NCBI GenBank assembly: GCA_016791045.1
Contig: JAEUNO010000010.1
Coordinates: 1-64,000, forward strand
Direction of reading: 5' to 3'
From: Methyloversatilis sp.
GTDB lineage: Bacteria; Pseudomonadota; Gammaproteobacteria; Burkholderiales; Rhodocyclaceae
DNA: 64,000 nucleotides
Shown here: piece by piece, positions 1-10,352 of the stretch
Layout: every line of letters starts with the position of its first letter
Numbering within the stretch: the first letter of the stretch is position 1
The notes under the pieces: generated by a model
The model's database searches: none
What the model was told of the DNA's origin: nothing
The model's input: only the letters and a program-made list of their open reading frames with translations
Position numbers and translations under genes: made by a program

Positions 1-428
1 TTCACTTCGTCCGGGGTGATGAGACCCGGGCAGTTCGGGCCGAGCAGCAGGGTCTTCTTGCCGCCCTTGGCTTCCTTTTCCTTCATCTTGTTGCGCACCA
101 TCAGCATGTCGCGGACGGGGATGCCTTCCGTGATGCAGATCGCGAGATCGAGGTCGGCTTCGACGGCTTCCCAGATCGCGGCGGCAGCGCCCGGGGGCGG
201 CACGTAGATGACGGAAACGGTGGCACCGGTTTGCTGGGCAGCTTCCTTGACCGAGCCGAAAATGGGCACGTCAAAAATCTTCTCGCCGGCCTTCTTCGGG
301 TTCACGCCAGCGACGAAGCAGTTCTTGCCGTTTGCGTATTCGATGCACTTCTCGGTATGGAACTGACCGGTCTTGCCGGTAATACCCTGAGTGATGATCT
401 TGGTGTCTTTATTGATGAAAATGGACAT
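1..428 (-). CDS. sucD: Succinyl-CoA synthetase alpha subunit, N-terminal part (cut by window edge)
   Basis: The alpha subunit of succinyl-CoA synthetase of the TCA cycle interconverts succinyl-CoA and succinate with formation of ATP or GTP, as a complex with SucC. The first 142 residues are present; the C-terminal half, with the phospho-histidine, lies left of the window. The protein begins [20 protein letters not shown], and the GITGKTGQ loop (about residues 15-22) is the CoA-binding Rossmann motif of the family. The ATG at 428 is preceded by a GGAGT Shine-Dalgarno sequence. It lies 22 bases downstream of the sucC stop on the same strand, so sucCD is one transcription unit. The family assignment is secure. 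Confidence 0.95.
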   Translation of the reverse strand, partial: MSIFINKDTKIITQGITGKTGQFHTEKCIEYANGKNCFVAGVNPKKAGEKIFDVPIFGSVKEAAQQTGATVSVIYVPPPGAAAAIWEAVEADLDLAICITEGIPVRDMLMVRNKMKEKEAKGGKKTLLLGPNCPGLITPDEV

Positions 429-450
429 TCAATAACTCCTTGGGTTTCCG

Positions 451-1611
451 TTATTTGACCGCGGCGACGATCTTGGTGGCAGCTTCGGCCATCGAATCGG
501 CGGAGATGATCGGCAGACCGGAATCCTTGAGGATTTGCTTGCCCAGATCTTCGTTGGTGCCCTTCATGCGGACAACCAGCGGTACGGAGAGGTGCGTTTC
601 GCGCGCAGCGGCGACGACGCCGGTGGCGATGGTGTCGCAGCGCATGATGCCGCCGAAGATGTTGACCAGGATGCCCTTGACCTTGGGGTTCTTGAGCATG
701 ATCTTGAAGGCTTCGGTGACCTTCTCGGTCGTGGCGCCGCCGCCGACGTCGAGGAAGTTGGCCGGCTCGGCGCCGAACAGCTTGATCGTGTCCATCGTGG
801 CCATGGCCAGACCGGCACCGTTCACCAGGCAGCCGATGTTGCCGTCGAGCGAGATGTAGGCGAGGTCGAACTTGGAAGCCTCGATTTCATCGGCGTCTTC
901 TTCGTCCAGGTCGCGCATGGCGACGATTTCCGGCTGGCGATAGAGCGCGTTGGAGTCGAAATTGAACTTGGCGTCGATGGCCTTGACCGTGCCGTCGCCT
1001 TCGTGGATCAGCGGGTTGATTTCGGCCAGCGAGGCGTCGGTTTCCATGTAGCAGGTGTACAGCTTCCTGAAGGTATCCATGGCCTGGGCCTGCGACGCCG
1101 CCGGGACGCCGATGCCATCCGCCAGTTCCTTCGCCTGCGCGTCGGTCAGTCCGACCAGCGGATCGACGAACACCTTGATGATCTTTTCCGGCGTGTTGTG
1201 GGCGACTTCCTCGATGTCCATGCCGCCTTCGCTGGACGCCATCAGCGCCACCTTCTGCGTGGCGCGGTCCGTCAGCGCGGCGACGTAGTATTCCTTCCTG
1301 ATGTCGGCGCCTTCCTCGATCAGAAGGCGGCGGACTTTCTGTCCCTCCGGGCCGGTCTGGTGCGTCACCAGTTGCATGCCCATGATCTGCTTCGCGAACT
1401 CACGCACTTCGTCGAGCGACTTGGCCACCTTGACGCCGCCGCCCTTGCCGCGGCCACCGGCGTGAATCTGCGCCTTCACCACCCATACTTTGCCACCCAG
1501 CGACTCGGCCGCTGCCACTGCCTGATCAGCTTCGAAGCAGGGCACGCCCCGCGGTGTCACTACACCGAAACGGCGCAATACCTCTTTCGCCTGATACTCA
1601 TGGATCTTCAT
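451..1611 (-). CDS. sucC: Succinyl-CoA synthetase beta subunit
   Basis: This is the ADP/GDP-binding beta subunit of succinyl-CoA synthetase (386 aa, normal length). It starts [17 protein letters not shown], the standard SucC N-terminus. The reading frame stays open 35 codons further upstream, but that extension is not family-like. An ATP-grasp glycine-rich segment [10 protein letters not shown] lies at residues 50-59, and the C-terminal CoA-ligase domain contains [13 protein letters not shown]. It is cotranscribed with sucD. The leader of about 140 bases contains a TATAAT box (see the promoter entry). Confidence 0.96.
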   Translation of the reverse strand: MKIHEYQAKEVLRRFGVVTPRGVPCFEADQAVAAAESLGGKVWVVKAQIHAGGRGKGGGVKVAKSLDEVREFAKQIMGMQLVTHQTGPEGQKVRRLLIEEGADIRKEYYVAALTDRATQKVALMASSEGGMDIEEVAHNTPEKIIKVFVDPLVGLTDAQAKELADGIGVPAASQAQAMDTFRKLYTCYMETDASLAEINPLIHEGDGTVKAIDAKFNFDSNALYRQPEIVAMRDLDEEDADEIEASKFDLAYISLDGNIGCLVNGAGLAMATMDTIKLFGAEPANFLDVGGGATTEKVTEAFKIMLKNPKVKGILVNIFGGIMRCDTIATGVVAAARETHLSVPLVVRMKGTNEDLGKQILKDSGLPIISADSMAEAATKIVAAVK

Positions 1612-1801
1612 GCGTATTCCTCGCCTTGTTGTCCGCACTGTTGCTGGAATGCCTGCCCGGCGCGTTCCACCGGACAGGTCCTTCAGGCACGGGGCGCCGG
1701 TTGGCGCACCATCCAACGGGGCGGCGTGCGCACCGCCTCGTATAATCCATAATTATACAGCTCATAAGCTGCGCTGAAACCTCGCAACGGCAAAACGCCG
1801 A
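1612..1801 (-). promoter_or_regulatory. sucC leader with sigma-70-like promoter
   Basis: No gene is seen in this 190-base gap. On the minus strand a perfect TATAAT lies at 1757-1752. The hexamer 17 bases upstream (1780-1775, GTTTCA) is only a weak -35 match. Transcription would start about 135 bases before the sucC start codon. A second TATAAT on the plus strand (1741-1746) faces the convergent direction, with no gene to serve. The location of the sucCD promoter here is inferred from the box and from gene orientation. Confidence 0.4.
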
Positions 1802-2500
1802 TCAATCTTGTGGCGGCGCAATATCCACCCTGAGGTCGGCAACACCGTCTATGCGTGCGTCGACGCGGTCACCGGGTTGCAGTGCCGCAACGCCTGCCGG
1901 CGTGCCGGTGAACAGCAGATCGCCCGCGCGCAGTTCGACCAGCCGCGAAAGCCTGACCAGCAGCGTGTCGACATCGAGAATCATGTCGGACAGGTCGCCC
2001 TGCTGACGCAACTGTCCGTTCACCGACAGTTCGATCCGTCCGGCGCGCGGGTGGCCGCATGCGGTGGCCGGCACCAGCTGCGACACCGGCGCACTCTGGT
2101 CGAAGCCCTTGCCCATGTCCCACGGCTGCCCCTTGTCGCGGGCGGCACGCTGCAGATCGCGCCGGGTCAGGTCCAGCCCGACGCCGTAGCCGAAAATGCA
2201 GGCGCGCGCCTGCGCACTGTCCAGGTTGCGGCCACCCCCGTGCAGCGCCACCACCAGTTCCACTTCATGCTGCAGGTCAGTCGTCGCAGGCGGATAGGCC
2301 ACCGCAGCGGGCCCGTGCACCACTGCATCGGCCGGCTTGGAGAAGAAGAACGGCGACTCGAGCGCAGGGTCATGGCCCATCTCCCGCGCATGCTCGGCGT
2401 AGTTGCGCCCGACGCAATAGATGCGCCGCACCGGAAAAAGCGCCTGCTCACCGAGTACCGGAAGCGTCGATTGAGGCAACGGAAACAGCATCAGCGGCAT
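1802..2500 (-). CDS. Fumarylacetoacetate hydrolase family protein (fumarylpyruvate hydrolase-like)
   Basis: This 232-aa protein is of the FAH superfamily. Its members cleave or isomerise beta-diketo acids such as fumarylpyruvate in aromatic degradation, or oxaloacetate-like compounds. The signature IYCVGRNYAEHAREMG lies at about residues 28-42. Metal-binding acidic residues are E79 and E81 in QHEVEL and D110 in GVGLDLTRRD. The ATG at 2500 has a GGAG Shine-Dalgarno sequence about seven bases away, so the upstream 17-codon extension was not used. It stands alone with no aromatic pathway genes beside it, so the true substrate is unknown. It is divergent from the fimV-like gene. Confidence 0.85.
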   Translation of the reverse strand: MPLMLFPLPQSTLPVLGEQALFPVRRIYCVGRNYAEHAREMGHDPALESPFFFSKPADAVVHGPAAVAYPPATTDLQHEVELVVALHGGGRNLDSAQARACIFGYGVGLDLTRRDLQRAARDKGQPWDMGKGFDQSAPVSQLVPATACGHPRAGRIELSVNGQLRQQGDLSDMILDVDTLLVRLSRLVELRAGDLLFTGTPAGVAALQPGDRVDARIDGVADLRVDIAPPQD

Positions 2501-2669
2501 GGCCGGCTCCTGCAGGGTTGTCGTGACATACAAGTTTGCCTGCAGCGGCATCGCTTGGCACGGCGCGGCTCGGGCTGGCTTGCGCCATTAAAGTAAAGTT
2601 TCCCCTCGCGCGGCCGAAAGCACTGACATCGATCAATATTCTCAGGCGAATGCAGGTTCGGAGATCCTT

Positions 2670-4892
2670 GTGACCCCTCGACGTCCGCTACATCCACGCA
2701 CGCTTCAGTACCTGCGGCCGACACTGCTGGCAGCCGCATTGCTCGCCGCGGGTCTGCACGCACAGGATGCACTCGCGCTCGGATTGGGTGCCATCAGGAC
2801 CAAGTCGGTCATCGGCGAGCCGTTCCGCGCAGAAATCAGCGTACTCGGCGAAGGTGAAGCCGTGCCGGCCAGCACCTGCTTTTCGATCGATGCCCCGGCC
2901 ACGGCTGCGGCGGACGATCTGCCGTGGCTGTCGAGCGCGCGCATCCGCACGCAGGGACGCACCGTTTTCATCAGCAGCACCCAGGCCATCAACGATCCCA
3001 TCCTGATGGTTGGGGTACGTGTCGGATGCGGCTTCGAGCTGGCACGCGAATACGCGGTGCTGCTGCAGCCGTCCGGCGCCGCGCCGATCGAGGAGACCGC
3101 GGCGGTCGCGCCGGCGGCACCCGCCGTGGCTCCGCCGCGCCGCGCGGCAGCGCCGGTCCGACCGGCGACCTCCCCGATCGACGCGCCGGCTTCACCGGTC
3201 GCCGATGAACGGCCGGCACCTCCGAAACCGCAGGCGGAGCGCAAGCCGCGCCGCCAGAAGGCAGCGCCGACGGTCGACAGGCTGTGGGTGGCACCGAATG
3301 CCGACGCCGGCAACGGACTGAAAATGTCGGGCGGCCTGTCACGTCGCGCCGAGGCCAGCGAGGCCCAGCGCGAGGTGCTTCGCACGGAGCAGAGGCTGCT
3401 CGCCGCGCTCGATGAGCAGATCGCGACACATCTCGCCATCGCGGACAAGGTCAAGCAACTCGAGGCACGCATGGCCGAACTGCAGAAGCAGCTCGGTCGG
3501 ACCGAAGCATCGATCGACGCCGCCTTGCCGCCGGCTCAGGCCGCCGCCACGCCCGCCACCGACCGACCTGAGGTGACGCCGGAAGCACCGCCCGCCGCAC
3601 CGCTCGAACCGGATGCCCTGACGCAAGTGGCACCCGCCGGCGACAGCCCGGCGGTCGAATCGACCGCTGCGGACACACCGTCAATCCAGGAGGTGGTTGC
3701 CGCGCCGCCTCCCGGACTGACCAACGAGCCGGTGCGCGTCATCAACAAGCTGCCACCCGACGCCGTGCCGGATGTCCCGGCGGCGACCGGCGTGAATTGG
3801 CTGGTCGCAGCGCTCGGCGCGCTGGCAGCAGGATCGGTACTGGGCGGCGCCTGGATCTGGCGCCGACGCGCCCGCAAGCTCGCAGCCGCCACCGCCTTGC
3901 GCAGCCGGCATGCCGAAGAGGCTGTGACCCGCATGATGATGAGCCAGAGCCTGCCGCCGCTGGCCGCCGACACATCGGCCACGTCGACCACGCGGGAAGA
4001 CATGGACACGATGGCGCAGTCGCTGCCACGGCAATTGGCCCCCGAATATCCGGCCGGACCGACAGCACGCGCGACCGAAACGACATCGTTCGAACATTTT
4101 CCCGGCGAAGCACCGGCCGAGAATATCCAGGACCTGCACACCGCCCACCCGGGCGATGGCTTCGACGCAACGGCTTCGGGCGAGGCGTCGGCGGTTGATT
4201 TCGAACTGGGGCAGATCGACGGCAACGAGGCGAACACGCCCGCGCGACTCGACCTTGAATTCGAAAGCTTCACTGGTTCGGCAAGCAGCCTGGGCGCGAC
4301 CGAAACCGGTGCTGCACCGCTCGGACCGCGGCTGGTCAGCATCACCGCCACCGCACCCGCTGCCCTGAGCTTCGACCAGAGTGCCCGGCCGGCGAATGAA
4401 GAAGCGCCGCCTTCGCCCGAACACGTGCTGGAGCTGGCCGAAATCATGATGTCCTTCGGTCGTGCCGAGGGTGCGGCACAGACCCTGTCCGAGTTCCTGC
4501 GCGACTACCCGAAGGAATCGATCATCCCCTGGCTCAAGCTGCTCGATCTCTACCACTCGAGCGGTCGGCGCGGCGAATACGACGATCTGGCGCCCAAGCT
4601 GAATCGCGCATTCAACGCCAAGGTGCCGGACTGGGAACATTTCAGCGGCCCGACGACGTCGGAATCGGTCGAACAGTTCGGACACATCATGGCGCGCATC
4701 AATGCCAGCTGGCCGAATCAGGACTGTCTGGACTATCTGACGGAGCTGCTGCGGGACAACCGCGCCGGCGCCCGCGTCGGCTTCCCACTCGGCGTGATCG
4801 ACGACATCCTGCTGTTGAAGGCGATGCTCGAGTGGCTGATCGCCAACCCGTCCATCACGGAAACGCAGACGACGCGGATGGCGCTGCTGTAA
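2670..4892 (+). CDS. fimV: FimV-like cell-pole protein
   Basis: This 740-aa inner-membrane protein is of the FimV type; the family organises the cell pole, type IV pili and twitching. The GTG start at 2670 has GGAGA five bases before it. In order it shows a signal peptide (about 1-36, ending before LGLGAIRTKSVIGEPF), a FimV N-terminal beta domain to about residue 135, a Pro/Ala-rich linker, and a coiled coil at about 228-285. A single transmembrane helix follows at about 375-397, before RRRARK, then a long acidic cytoplasmic region ending in a FimV/TPR-like alpha domain (from about 580, SFGRAEGAAQTLSEFLRDYP). I do not see an obvious LysM motif, which many FimV proteins have. It is monocistronic. 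Confidence 0.8.
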   Translation: MTPRRPLHPRTLQYLRPTLLAAALLAAGLHAQDALALGLGAIRTKSVIGEPFRAEISVLGEGEAVPASTCFSIDAPATAAADDLPWLSSARIRTQGRTVFISSTQAINDPILMVGVRVGCGFELAREYAVLLQPSGAAPIEETAAVAPAAPAVAPPRRAAAPVRPATSPIDAPASPVADERPAPPKPQAERKPRRQKAAPTVDRLWVAPNADAGNGLKMSGGLSRRAEASEAQREVLRTEQRLLAALDEQIATHLAIADKVKQLEARMAELQKQLGRTEASIDAALPPAQAAATPATDRPEVTPEAPPAAPLEPDALTQVAPAGDSPAVESTAADTPSIQEVVAAPPPGLTNEPVRVINKLPPDAVPDVPAATGVNWLVAALGALAAGSVLGGAWIWRRRARKLAAATALRSRHAEEAVTRMMMSQSLPPLAADTSATSTTREDMDTMAQSLPRQLAPEYPAGPTARATETTSFEHFPGEAPAENIQDLHTAHPGDGFDATASGEASAVDFELGQIDGNEANTPARLDLEFESFTGSASSLGATETGAAPLGPRLVSITATAPAALSFDQSARPANEEAPPSPEHVLELAEIMMSFGRAEGAAQTLSEFLRDYPKESIIPWLKLLDLYHSSGRRGEYDDLAPKLNRAFNAKVPDWEHFSGPTTSESVEQFGHIMARINASWPNQDCLDYLTELLRDNRAGARVGFPLGVIDDILLLKAMLEWLIANPSITETQTTRMALL

Positions 4893-4907
4893 AAGGCCGT
4901 ACCGGGA

Positions 4908-5654
4908 TCACGCCGGGTTGTCGATGTCGACGAACTCGACCGTCAGCCCGAAGCGGTCGGCCAGATGCGCGCCCAGCGCCATGACGCCGTAGCGCTCGGT
5001 CGCATGATGACCGGCGGCGATGTAAGGCACTCCGGACTCGCGTGCGAGATGGGCGGTCGGCTCGGAAATTTCCCCGGATATGAACAGATCGGCGCCGGCA
5101 TCGATGGCCTGCTCGAAAAATCCCTGTGCCGCACCGGTGCACCAGGCGACGCGACGCACGACGACCTGCGCGTCACCGACCAGCAGGGGCGTACGACCCA
5201 GCACACGCCCGACACGCATGCACAGCTCGGCGGCCGTGGCCGGATGTTCAGGTTCGCCCAGCCAGATCAGACCCTGCTCGCCGGTCGTGGCGGTCGGCCG
5301 GAAATCGAGCAGGCGTCCGAGTCGGGCGTTGTTGCCCAGCTCGGGATGCGCATCCAGCGGCAGGTGATAGGCCAGCAGATTGATGTCATGCGCCAGCACG
5401 CGCGCCATGCGGGCGCGTCGGGTACCGGTGACCCGGCCATCCTCACCGCGCCAGAACCAGCCGTGGTGCACCAGCAGCGCCTGCGCACCGCGCTCGATCG
5501 CAGCATCGATCAGAGCCAGACTGGCACTGACGCCGCAGACGATTTTCGACACTTCGAACGCGCCTTCCACTTGTAGTCCGTTTGGGCAATAATCCTTGAA
5601 GCGCGCGGCATCCAGCAGTTCGTCAAGATGGCGTTGCAGCTGAGTCCTGTTCAT
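4908..5654 (-). CDS. Nif3-like dinuclear metal centre protein (YbgI family)
   Basis: This 248-aa protein is of the Nif3/YbgI family. Members form toroidal hexamers with a dinuclear metal site and are linked to GTP cyclohydrolase type 1 activity, though the physiological role is uncertain. It starts MNRTQLQRHLDELLDAARFK; the frame is open far upstream but the family N-terminus is here, with a GGGGGGAA ribosome site. Metal ligands visible are H63/H64 in LVHHGWFW and the C-terminal HHATERYG. The start faces the HtrA gene with only 27 bases between the two start codons, so the promoters must overlap the neighbouring coding region. Confidence 0.88.
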   Translation of the reverse strand: MNRTQLQRHLDELLDAARFKDYCPNGLQVEGAFEVSKIVCGVSASLALIDAAIERGAQALLVHHGWFWRGEDGRVTGTRRARMARVLAHDINLLAYHLPLDAHPELGNNARLGRLLDFRPTATTGEQGLIWLGEPEHPATAAELCMRVGRVLGRTPLLVGDAQVVVRRVAWCTGAAQGFFEQAIDAGADLFISGEISEPTAHLARESGVPYIAAGHHATERYGVMALGAHLADRFGLTVEFVDIDNPA

Positions 5655-5681
5655 TTTCCCCCCGGTTTCCAACTCCTGATT

Positions 5682-6884
5682 ATGCAGCGTCTGTGGCTCG
5701 TCTTCGCTCAATCGGTCACCGCCGCGCTGGCCGTGCTTTTCGTCGTTGCGACACTGCGCCCCGACTGGCTGCCCGCGCGCAACGGCCAGACTGGCGGCAG
5801 TGCAACCGTAGCGGCCGCGCAGGCGGCCCTTATGCCGGATGTGGTGACGGCGCCCGCGCGCATCGAGGCCGCCAGGGTCGTCACCTACGCCGACGCGGCG
5901 CAGAAGGCGTTGCCGTCGGTGGTGCACGTCTTCACGACCAAGGCGGTGAAGGCACCGCAGCACCCGCTGATGAATGATCCGGTGTTCCGCCACTTTTTCG
6001 GCGACCGGCTCGGCAACCAGCCACAGCGCCAGATGGGGCTGGGTTCGGGCGTCATCGTCAGCGAGGATGGCGTCGTGCTGACCAACAACCACGTGGTCGA
6101 GGCGGCCGACGAAATCGAGGTATCGCTGAACGACGGCGGCAAGTATCCGGCAACGCTGATCGGCAGCGACCCCGAATCCGATCTGGCTGTGTTGCGGGTC
6201 AAGGCCCCTACCAAATTGCCGGCTGCCAGCTTCGGTGCAACCGACGGCCTGCGCATCGGCGACGTGGTGCTGGCGATCGGCAACCCTTTCGACGTCGGAC
6301 AGACGGTCACGATGGGGATCGTGTCAGCGCTCGGCCGCTCGCAGCTGGGCATCAATACCTTCGAGAATTTCATCCAGACCGACGCGGCGATCAACCCGGG
6401 CAATTCGGGCGGCGCCCTGGTCGACGCCGACGGCAATCTGGTCGGCATCAACACGGCGATCTACTCGCGCAGCGGCGGCTCGCTGGGCATCGGCTTCGCC
6501 ATTCCTGTCAGTACGGCGCGCAGCGTGATGGAACAGATCGTCGCCAACGGCTCGGTCACGCGTGGCTGGGTCGGTGTGGAGGTGCAGGAACTGACGCCCG
6601 AACTGGCAGAAAGCTTCAAGGTCCCCGCGACCGGCGGCGCGCTGATCGCCGGCGTGATGCGCGGCAGTCCCGCTGATCGCGGCGGCGTCCGCCCCGGCGA
6701 CGTGCTGCTCGAGGTCGATGGCAGGAAGGTGAAGGACGCGTCGGGCATGCTGCAGCTGATCGCGGCACTGGTGCCGGGTCAGCAGGCCACGCTGAAGATC
6801 TATCGCAGCGGCGCAGAAAAGGACCTCGGCGTCACGGTGGGCAAGCGCCCCGTCACTGCACAGGCACAACGCCGCGACGAGTGA
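5682..6884 (+). CDS. Membrane-anchored trypsin-like serine protease (HtrA/DegS-AlgW type)
   Basis: This 400-aa S1C periplasmic protease is anchored by one N-terminal helix (about residues 5-27). The catalytic triad is H137 in NNHVVEA, D167 in ESDLAVL and S242 in GNSGGA. A single PDZ domain follows (about 285-385). One PDZ and an uncleaved anchor fit the DegS/AlgW group, which senses misfolded porins and starts the sigma-E cascade; no rseA or rpoE is in the window, so that role is inference. The start at MQRLWLVFAQS gives a sensible membrane anchor. The stop TGA abuts the tatC stop on the other strand (TGATCA). Confidence 0.9.
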   Translation: MQRLWLVFAQSVTAALAVLFVVATLRPDWLPARNGQTGGSATVAAAQAALMPDVVTAPARIEAARVVTYADAAQKALPSVVHVFTTKAVKAPQHPLMNDPVFRHFFGDRLGNQPQRQMGLGSGVIVSEDGVVLTNNHVVEAADEIEVSLNDGGKYPATLIGSDPESDLAVLRVKAPTKLPAASFGATDGLRIGDVVLAIGNPFDVGQTVTMGIVSALGRSQLGINTFENFIQTDAAINPGNSGGALVDADGNLVGINTAIYSRSGGSLGIGFAIPVSTARSVMEQIVANGSVTRGWVGVEVQELTPELAESFKVPATGGALIAGVMRGSPADRGGVRPGDVLLEVDGRKVKDASGMLQLIAALVPGQQATLKIYRSGAEKDLGVTVGKRPVTAQAQRRDE

Positions 6885-7631
6885 TCAGGCGTCCTGCGTC
6901 GCCTTGTTGCGCTCGGGTGACGCCTTGATGAAGCGAGAGAACAGGATGCCGATCTCGTACAGCAGGCACAGCGGAATCGCGAGCAGCAATTGCGACACCA
7001 CATCCGGCGGTGTGACGATGGCCGCCACGACGAAAGCTCCGACGATCACATAGGGCCGTGCTTCCTTGAGTTGCGCAATCGTCACCAGTCCGAAACGTAC
7101 CAGCACGATGACCACGATCGGTACCTCGAAGGTGACGCCGAAGGCGGTGAACATGGTCAGCACGAAGGACAGGTACTGCTCGATGTCCGGTGCCGGCGTG
7201 ATGCTTTTCGGCGCAAATTCCGCGATGAAGCTGAACACGACGCCAAAGACGAGGAAGTAGCAGAACGCCATGCCGGTGATGAACAGCAGCGTGCTGGCAA
7301 TGATCAGCGGCAGGCCGAGGCGCTTTTCGTGTGCATACAGACCGGGTGCGATGAAGGCCCATACCTGGTAGAGCACGACCGGCAACGAAATCAGGAAGGC
7401 CAGCATCAGCGTCACCTTCACCGGCACGAAGAACGGTGTCACGACGCCGGTGGCGATCATCTTCGTCCCCTCCGGCAGCGCCACCATCAGCGGATGGGCA
7501 AGGATGTCGTAGATGTCCGCCGCCCACGGCATCAGGCAGACGAATACGACGACCACCGCGATGACGGCGCGCAGCAGCCGGTCGCGCAATTCGACCAGAT
7601 GGGATACGAAGCTTTCGGTCTGTTCGTTCAT
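6885..7631 (-). CDS. tatC: Sec-independent protein translocase TatC
   Basis: TatC (248 aa, normal length) is the six-helix receptor that recognises twin-arginine signal peptides and forms the TatBC complex. The N-terminus MNEQTESFVSHLVELRDRLL carries the conserved HLxELRxR motif before helix 1, and six hydrophobic segments can be counted. It is the last gene of tatA-tatB-tatC, placed after the his genes and hinT as is common in betaproteobacteria. Likely clients in this window include the twin-arginine protein at 54.4 kb. Confidence 0.96.
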   Translation of the reverse strand: MNEQTESFVSHLVELRDRLLRAVIAVVVVFVCLMPWAADIYDILAHPLMVALPEGTKMIATGVVTPFFVPVKVTLMLAFLISLPVVLYQVWAFIAPGLYAHEKRLGLPLIIASTLLFITGMAFCYFLVFGVVFSFIAEFAPKSITPAPDIEQYLSFVLTMFTAFGVTFEVPIVVIVLVRFGLVTIAQLKEARPYVIVGAFVVAAIVTPPDVVSQLLLAIPLCLLYEIGILFSRFIKASPERNKATQDA

Positions 7632-7641
7632 GCCCGGCGTC

Positions 7642-8097
7642 TCATGCCTTTTCGCGATTTGCCGGCTCGTTCGCGCCGGGCGGCGGAATGTCGAGCGACA
7701 GCTGGCCGGATGCGGGGTCTTCGGCCGGTACGGCGGGGTTGGCCGGCGGCGGCGGGTCCATCAGGGTGTTTTCAACGGCGGCGTATTTGTCCTGCTCGGC
7801 CATTGCTGCACGCATCTGGTCACTCAGACCGGCCGCTTCGTTATTGACGCCGGCTGCGGTTTCATCGACCTGACGCTCGACATCGCGCACCTGCTGTTCA
7901 ACCTGGGCTTGCAGCTTGCGCAACTCGTCCAGTTGCATCTCGCGCGAAATGTCCGATTTCACATCGCTCACGTAGCGCTTCAGGCGGCCGAGCAGATGCC
8001 CGGCCGTCCGCGCAGCGCGCGGCAGCCTTTCGGGGCCGAGCACCAGCAGCGCAACGATGCCGATGATCAGGAATTCGGAAAAACCGATGTCAAACAT
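7642..8097 (-). CDS. tatB: Sec-independent protein translocase TatB
   Basis: TatB (151 aa) partners TatC in the twin-arginine receptor complex. The start [20 protein letters not shown] is typical, with one transmembrane helix, a hinge at GPERLP and an amphipathic helix. A long acidic/proline-rich C-terminal tail follows ([10 protein letters not shown]). An upstream in-frame ATG nine codons earlier is not family-like. Ten bases separate it from tatC. Confidence 0.94.
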   Translation of the reverse strand: MFDIGFSEFLIIGIVALLVLGPERLPRAARTAGHLLGRLKRYVSDVKSDISREMQLDELRKLQAQVEQQVRDVERQVDETAAGVNNEAAGLSDQMRAAMAEQDKYAAVENTLMDPPPPANPAVPAEDPASGQLSLDIPPPGANEPANREKA

Positions 8098-8178
8098 GGA
8101 CTGGACGGATGAGGCACCGGGCACTGCGTCCCGGAGGCCGTGTGAGGACGCGGCCCGACCGGGGGCGGGCCGCCAGGG

Positions 8179-8406
8179 TCAGGACTTGACCTTCTCTTCG
8201 GCCTTGACGTCGATGGTGCGGCCCACGTGCTGAGTCGGCTGCTCAGGTGTACCGGCGGCATCGTTCTCGCCACCCTTCACACCGTCCTTGAAGCCCTTGA
8301 CCGCGCCGCCGAGGTCGGAACCGATGTTGCGCAACTTCTTCGTGCCGAAGATCAGGAGCACGATGACCAGAACGATCAACCAGTGCGTGATGCTGAATGA
8401 ACCCAT
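8179..8406 (-). CDS. tatA: Sec-independent protein translocase TatA
   Basis: TatA (75 aa) is the pore-forming component of the Tat pathway. The sequence [20 protein letters not shown] is followed by the hinge [10 protein letters not shown] and an amphipathic helix ([17 protein letters not shown]), all diagnostic. The frame is open upstream, but the start at 8406 is fixed by homology. The 81-base gap to tatB holds no gene. It lies two bases after the hinT-like gene, so cotranscription is likely. Confidence 0.95.
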   Translation of the reverse strand: MGSFSITHWLIVLVIVLLIFGTKKLRNIGSDLGGAVKGFKDGVKGGENDAAGTPEQPTQHVGRTIDVKAEEKVKS

Positions 8407-8408
8407 GA

Positions 8409-8768
8409 TTACCTCTCGAAAACGATCATGGGCGGCAGGGGATCCGGCCCGCCCACGACATGCATGTGAAGATGATACACCTCCTGCCGACCCACCCTTC
8501 CGCAGTTGATCAGCGTGCGATAGCCATCGGTGCAACCGGCTTCGCGCGCCAGTTCGCCGACTTTCGCAAGCATGCGGCCCAGCGCCGCCTCATGTGCCGA
8601 ACCCGCATCGGACAGCGTCGGAATGTGGGCTTTCGGGATGATCAGGAAATGCACCGGCGCGACAGGATTGATGTCGTGAAACGCGTAGATCAGATCATCT
8701 TCGTACAGCTTGCGCGACGGAATCCTGCCGCTGATGATCTTGCAGAAAATGCAGTCGTTGTCTTGCAT
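8409..8768 (-). CDS. hinT: HIT-family nucleotide hydrolase (HinT-like)
   Basis: This 119-aa histidine-triad protein is of the HinT group, a purine nucleoside phosphoramidase family. The triad is H99-L-H101-M-H103 in the motif HLHMHVVGG. The N-terminal CIFCKI pair of cysteines is also usual. It sits between hisE and tatA, a widely conserved position in betaproteobacteria. The biological substrate is not known from sequence. Confidence 0.94.
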   Translation of the reverse strand: MQDNDCIFCKIISGRIPSRKLYEDDLIYAFHDINPVAPVHFLIIPKAHIPTLSDAGSAHEAALGRMLAKVGELAREAGCTDGYRTLINCGRVGRQEVYHLHMHVVGGPDPLPPMIVFER

Positions 8769-8840
8769 GGCGTCAGTGTGTCCGTGAGGGGCGCATTCTG
8801 GGATACGCGTATTACCGTATTGTGTGTTGCCAATGGAGCG

Positions 8841-9164
8841 TCAGGTCGTACGCGAACGTTTTTCGTCCAGACCTGAAATACCCTCGCGACGGCGGAATTC
8901 GTGCAGCACGTCATCGACCGTCAGCCCATGGTGCGCCAGCAGCACCATGCTGTGGAACCAGAGATCGCACACTTCCTTCACCAGGTGACCGGCGTCGCCG
9001 TCCTTCGACGCCATGATGGTTTCGGCGGCTTCTTCGGCAACCTTCTTGCAGATCGCGTCGGTGCCCTTGTGCAGCAACGAGGACACGTACGACGAGCCCG
9101 GCTCGGCCGCCTTGCGTTCGGCGATGGTCTGCGCCACTCGATGCAGAACTTCGATATCGATCAT
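8841..9164 (-). CDS. hisE: Phosphoribosyl-ATP pyrophosphatase
   Basis: HisE (107 aa) hydrolyses phosphoribosyl-ATP to phosphoribosyl-AMP, the second step of histidine synthesis. It is an all-alpha MazG-like fold with the acidic motif [11 protein letters not shown] and a following EVCDLWFH. The ATG at 9164 overlaps the hisI stop by four bases. HisI and HisE are separate proteins here, not the fused HisIE of enterics. Confidence 0.95.
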   Translation of the reverse strand: MIDIEVLHRVAQTIAERKAAEPGSSYVSSLLHKGTDAICKKVAEEAAETIMASKDGDAGHLVKEVCDLWFHSMVLLAHHGLTVDDVLHEFRRREGISGLDEKRSRTT

Positions 9165-9546
9165 TTGTAGATGTCGTCCGGATTCTTGAGTACGGGCTCG
9201 GTCGTTTTCCAGCCTTCATCCGTCAAGGCATGGAAAAAGCAGCTGTGACGTCCGGTATGGCAGGCGATACCGCCGGTTTGTTCAACTTTCAGCAGCAGGA
9301 CGTCGCGGTCGCAGTCGAGGCGGATGTCCAGCACCTTCTGCGTGTGACCCGATTCCTCGCCCTTGTGCCACAGCCTGCCGCGCGAACGCGACCAGAAAAC
9401 GGCTTCACGCAGTTCGGCCGTGCGCAAGAGCGCCTCACGATTCATCCACGCGAACATCAGCACGTCGCCGCTGGCCGCTTCCTGCACGATGACCGGCAGC
9501 AGGCCGTTCGCGTCCCATTCGATGTCGTCTGCCCAGGCCGGCCCGC

Positions 9547-9550
<4 letters not shown>
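9161..9550 (-). CDS. hisI: Phosphoribosyl-AMP cyclohydrolase
   Basis: HisI (129 aa) opens the adenine ring of phosphoribosyl-AMP in the third histidine step, using zinc. Family motifs are [10 protein letters not shown], the [16 protein letters not shown] stretch, and the metal-binding CDRD and CHTGRHSCF segments. It starts with GTG overlapping the hisF stop by four bases (GTGA), and its own stop overlaps hisE. Translational coupling across hisF-I-E is evident. Confidence 0.95.
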
Positions 9551-10317
<767 letters not shown>

Positions 10318-10352
10318 GGGACTCCCGCGCGGCGCGCGTCAAAAGTGATGGG

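Noticed and set aside
535-1752. Long plus-strand open frame opposite sucC
   Set aside because: No family features, and it lies wholly opposite a certain gene; caused by codon-position GC bias.
5655-6092. N-terminal 146-codon extension of the Nif3-like protein
   Set aside because: The extension overlaps the divergent HtrA coding region; family N-terminus and ribosome site are at 5654.
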